DNA from: Tyto alba
Lineage: Eukaryota > Chordata > Aves > Strigiformes > Tytonidae
Direction of reading: 5' to 3'
Length of the DNA stretch: 64,000 nucleotides
Assembly: GCF_018691265.1 (NCBI RefSeq)
Contig: NW_024881295.1
Location: forward strand, 13,808,314 to 13,872,313
Under the pieces are notes generated by a model, which saw only the letters and a list, made by a program, of their open reading frames with translations, was not told where the DNA came from and made no database searches. Both the position numbers and the translations under genes were made by a program. Position 1 is the first letter of the stretch; the number at the start of each line of letters is the position of its first letter. Shown one piece after another: positions 61,027 to 64,000 of this stretch.

Positions 61027-61542
61027 TACAAAGAAAGGAATATCTAATGACAAAATGGGCCTGTGCAGGTGAAATGTACCTTCACCTTTTGAGACTCTCC
61101 TAGGCATGATATTTTTGTGAGATTTCAACCTTGTACTTAAATAGTAATATATCAAAAAGTTAGTGAAAACTTCTCCTATCCAAGAAGTTCTGATATTAGT
61201 CTCTTAGCTTTCAAGAAGAAAAAACAAAACATACTCTGAATTATCAACTCCCCCTAAACTTACAACTCTCAGCTAAGATAAGAGTTTCTGAAAACAAGCT
61301 TGAAAATCTAAGCATCGAATCTTTTGAGATTATCAATTTAAATACTGTGTGGATGCCACAGGCAATTGTTTTTTTCTGTGAAGATCTACAGCACATGTCA
61401 TTACTTACAGTGCAATGTTAATACTTACTATTTTCTGTCACTGTAGCACAATCATCTTAACTGAAACTGTAAATATTTTGAATTGATGTAAAATTAATAC
61501 ATCTTTGCTATATTTTACTTGTATGTATGTGAGTACATGTGC
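61027..61542. other. AT-rich unique DNA, no gene seen
   Basis: Nothing recognised. Confidence 0.5.
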
Positions 61543-61574
61543 ATATAAATATATTCCCATATAAATATATTCCC
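61543..61574. repeat. Tandem duplication of a 16-bp unit
   Basis: ATATAAATATATTCCC occurs twice without a gap (61543-61558, 61559-61574), followed by AT. The copies are identical, which suggests recent replication slippage. Confidence 0.95.
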
Positions 61575-61769
61575 ATACGCACAAAAATGTTAACAGAGAA
61601 TTAAGGTCGCCTACACTAATTTCTTAAGTCTATTCCACATAAAAAGTACAGTTCTAGACAAATTAGTGCTAACTGGAAATCTGGATCTACAGATAAAGTG
61701 AAGATGAACAACTAGAGTAATCTCAGTCCTTGTTTTAGCACATAAACATTCAGACTCATTCTCCTCCAC
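61575..61769. other. Unique DNA, no gene seen
   Basis: Nothing recognised. Confidence 0.5.

Positions 61770-61798
<29 letters not shown>
61770..61798. repeat. Poly(A) tract (29 A)
   Basis: An uninterrupted run of 29 A, the longest in the window. No adjacent processed gene copy was recognised. Confidence 0.95.
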
Positions 61799-61803
<5 letters not shown>

Positions 61804-62389
61804 ATTTTCATCAACACCCTATCTTGGATAGGTTTACAAGGGGGCTAGAGGATAACTGTCCCTTCACTGGGAGTGAATGGTGTGGTATGCATCCTGTTTC
61901 ACAGTAAAGACTGTGCTGGTTCAACATACTGTCTTCGTCTACCCACAAAACCCCACCCTCAGTGATACAGTCAAATCCTTCCAATAATATTCAGACACAC
62001 CATCTTAATTTTAGCCTCAGCTACATTAATATCTGTTTCCAACCCAGGCTTTAGAAAAATACAGAGCTGATTTATACTTTAGTAGAGAAATTAAAGATCA
62101 AAAAGATTTATTAGGGTTACTCTACCATCCCCCCTACCAGTGCATAATCATTCCCCACCGTATATTTTTTATGGTAATTAGACATGCAGGGCTCAATCCT
62201 ACAGAATGCTAAGTGTTCTGGCCCAGTCCAGCAGAGTGATTAGGTGTGTGCTTAACTGAAAATACCTGAGCAATCCCTCAAAAGTTAGCTATGAGTAGGT
62301 GAACCATTCTCTCTAGTTAAACACATGCTGAATTTTTTTCCAGGATTAGGTTCAGACGCTTAGCATCCAGTAGAATAGATCTAAAGCTT
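61799..62389. other. Unique DNA, no gene seen
   Basis: Nothing recognised. Confidence 0.5.
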
Positions 62390-62760
62390 TGTTTGTCACC
62401 TTTATATTTCTATAATGTCCCACTGCATCGGGAAATGTACTGTAGCAACAACAATGACATCAGTAGCAAACTAAGCTATTGGCACACTGCTTTTAGCAGC
62501 GACTGGTGCTGATTTTCACTAAACAAGTTTGTGTATCATTATTGTACTGCTTAAAGAGTGATCACCTTTGAGCCAAACCAGTTAGAGCAAAACTCCAAGA
62601 CCACTGCAACAACCACTTGAAATAAAAAATGCATGTCCAAAGCAAATCTTGCTCTTAATCCAATGATACGCTCTGGATAAATTGTGCTTGCTTATGAGCC
62701 TGCTGCTGCTGGAAGCATAGCACACTGCTGCAAAATGGTGGCTGCCTTTTCAACCGCACA
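62390..62760. promoter_or_regulatory. Possible conserved non-coding block
   Basis: Motif-dense and balanced in composition. It contains AACAACAATGACATCAG (SOX-like), TTAGCAGCGACTGGTGC, GTGATCACCTTTGAGCC (TCF/LEF-like CCTTTGA) and AATCCAATGATACG. No repeat and no coding potential. Evidence is texture only. Confidence 0.28.
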
Positions 62761-64000
62761 AGGAAACAGAAGAAACAGGCAAGAGCATCCCAGTTCCACC
62801 AGGGAAGACGTCCACTTCTTCATTGTACGGTGCAGGTACACACACCTCCATCCTTGTTAACCTTCCCTCTCTCCCCTTTCTCCTTTGTTTTTGTCCATGA
62901 CTTGATACATTAAGAAACTACCTAAAGCACTATGCATTGTACAAGCAGTTATACAGGGAAAGTTCTATGCTCTTTAGTCTTGGGTGTGCGGTGGCAGAAC
63001 AGGACTGAATCAATATGTTAAAATTGATTTGAGCATATGCTTAAATGTCAAAATGTATTTAAATATCTTTAGGTTATTTATATTATACACACAGAAGAAA
63101 CATATTCTATCCCAACAAGCACCTCCTAATATTTTAAATAAACACATGAAACATATGGCTGACTCTCTGCAGATGTGCATGAAGTCTATAATCTTTAATT
63201 TTTATTCCAAACACATTAATGTTTCTTACTTCAAAATGACCTGGGTAAACTGTGAAATTTGCTTAAGCTATTAAGAGTAAATCTGTCACACTGACAATTT
63301 CAAGCACTGTCCTTATTGCTTAAAGGGCATATACTGTAAGTTACAGGCTTAATGGCTATTGCTTTTTGCCCTGATGTGCACAAGTCCTCTACCTTCACAT
63401 ATATTTATTTGCTGATAAGCAATCAATGTACAAAAATAGAAAAGCCAAATGGATTAAGAGACTTGTTCTACCCTGATCTCAGTCTAACAAAAAGGGTTTG
63501 TTGTCATGAGTAGAATCAAATCTACAGTTAGAGGATTTTTGCCACAGATGATTGAATAGATCAGTATGAAACAACATCAGAACAAGTACAGCTTGTCTTG
63601 TTCTGAGAGGTTAGAGGTCCCACAGTCTACTTAAGTCATTGACATGTGCATATGCAGGGCACGGGAAATTTATGTGCATCTTCTGTGCTACACAAACACT
63701 TGACTGTCTAGCTCCATAGCTGTGCTCTAAAACCATTTCCTTTTGACACTTATATGTCAGCTTTCCTTTATCCATGTTAACACCACAACTACTCATGAAC
63801 ATAAAGGCAAGTGCATGTAAAAGTATTTGCAGGAGAGCTTTACTCATGTGGGCTTGCCTACAATAGACTTCAACAGGTCACCAAGTAACTGAGACTTTCA
63901 TTTTCCAGATATTACATGGAATCAGATTAGTGGAAATAGAAAATATAATACTGCATACCACAAGACATAGCCATATTTTGTGGTTTCAGAATTATCTTTC
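62761..64000. other. AT-rich unique DNA, no gene seen
   Basis: A 96-codon plus frame (62984-63274) and a 78-codon minus frame (63847 down to 63611) show no recognisable domains. The window ends in featureless unique sequence. Confidence 0.5.

Noticed and set aside
61770..61798. Long poly(A) tracts as tails of processed pseudogenes (also 72-94, 6660-6686, 14008-14030, 49106-49124)
   Set aside because: No recognisable gene copy or target duplication lies next to them; they are better called simple repeats.

Overview
This window looks like AT-rich, gene-poor nuclear DNA from a bird, either intergenic or deep intronic. The evidence for a bird is two CR1 LINE 3' ends carrying the ATTCTGTG-type terminal octamer, and three solo LTRs of types I recognise from avian genomes. 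The long LTR with CTGCTCC motifs and the roughly 585-bp LTR beginning TGTCCTGGTT and ending CCATGACA suggest a neoavian rather than a galliform bird, but that is an inference from memory and was not searched. There are no bacterial or plasmid features.

I could not support any protein-coding gene. Open frames are short and overlap on both strands. The two longest (176 codons each) lie antisense to the CR1 and inside the long LTR, so they are by-products of GC-rich repeats. I also recognise no tRNA, rRNA, microRNA or snoRNA gene. A small exon of a long non-coding RNA or a widely spaced gene could be present and escape detection here.

Layout. 1-12 kb: AT-rich unique DNA with one old CR1 3' fragment (2.75-2.89 kb). 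12.3-12.5 kb: a 260-bp ATATT-type pentanucleotide array. 12.9-13.5 kb: a possible conserved non-coding block. 15.05-16.26 kb: a 5'-truncated CR1 on the minus strand with a decayed reverse transcriptase. 22.35-23.42 kb: a 1,074-bp GC-rich solo LTR on the minus strand. 34.26-35.30 kb: the most functional-looking unique DNA in the window, a suspected developmental enhancer cluster with TAATTA-type sites, flanked and split by G-quadruplex-prone tracts of alternating strand. 36-57 kb: unique AT-rich DNA with several MIR-like SINE relics, a (CA)n microsatellite, A/C-rich simple repeats and a palindromic octamer site. 58.0-59.76 kb: two solo LTRs of one family in inverted orientation, each with its own perfect 5-bp target duplication. 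59.8-64 kb: AT-rich unique DNA with poly(A)/poly(T) tracts.

The most interesting observation is in the inverted LTR pair. A 173-bp central block is identical between the copies, while the sequence on either side differs at about 5-15% of positions. This suggests gene conversion between the inverted copies. Second is the 34.4-35.3 kb candidate enhancer cluster. I found no convincing evidence of a new multi-gene system.
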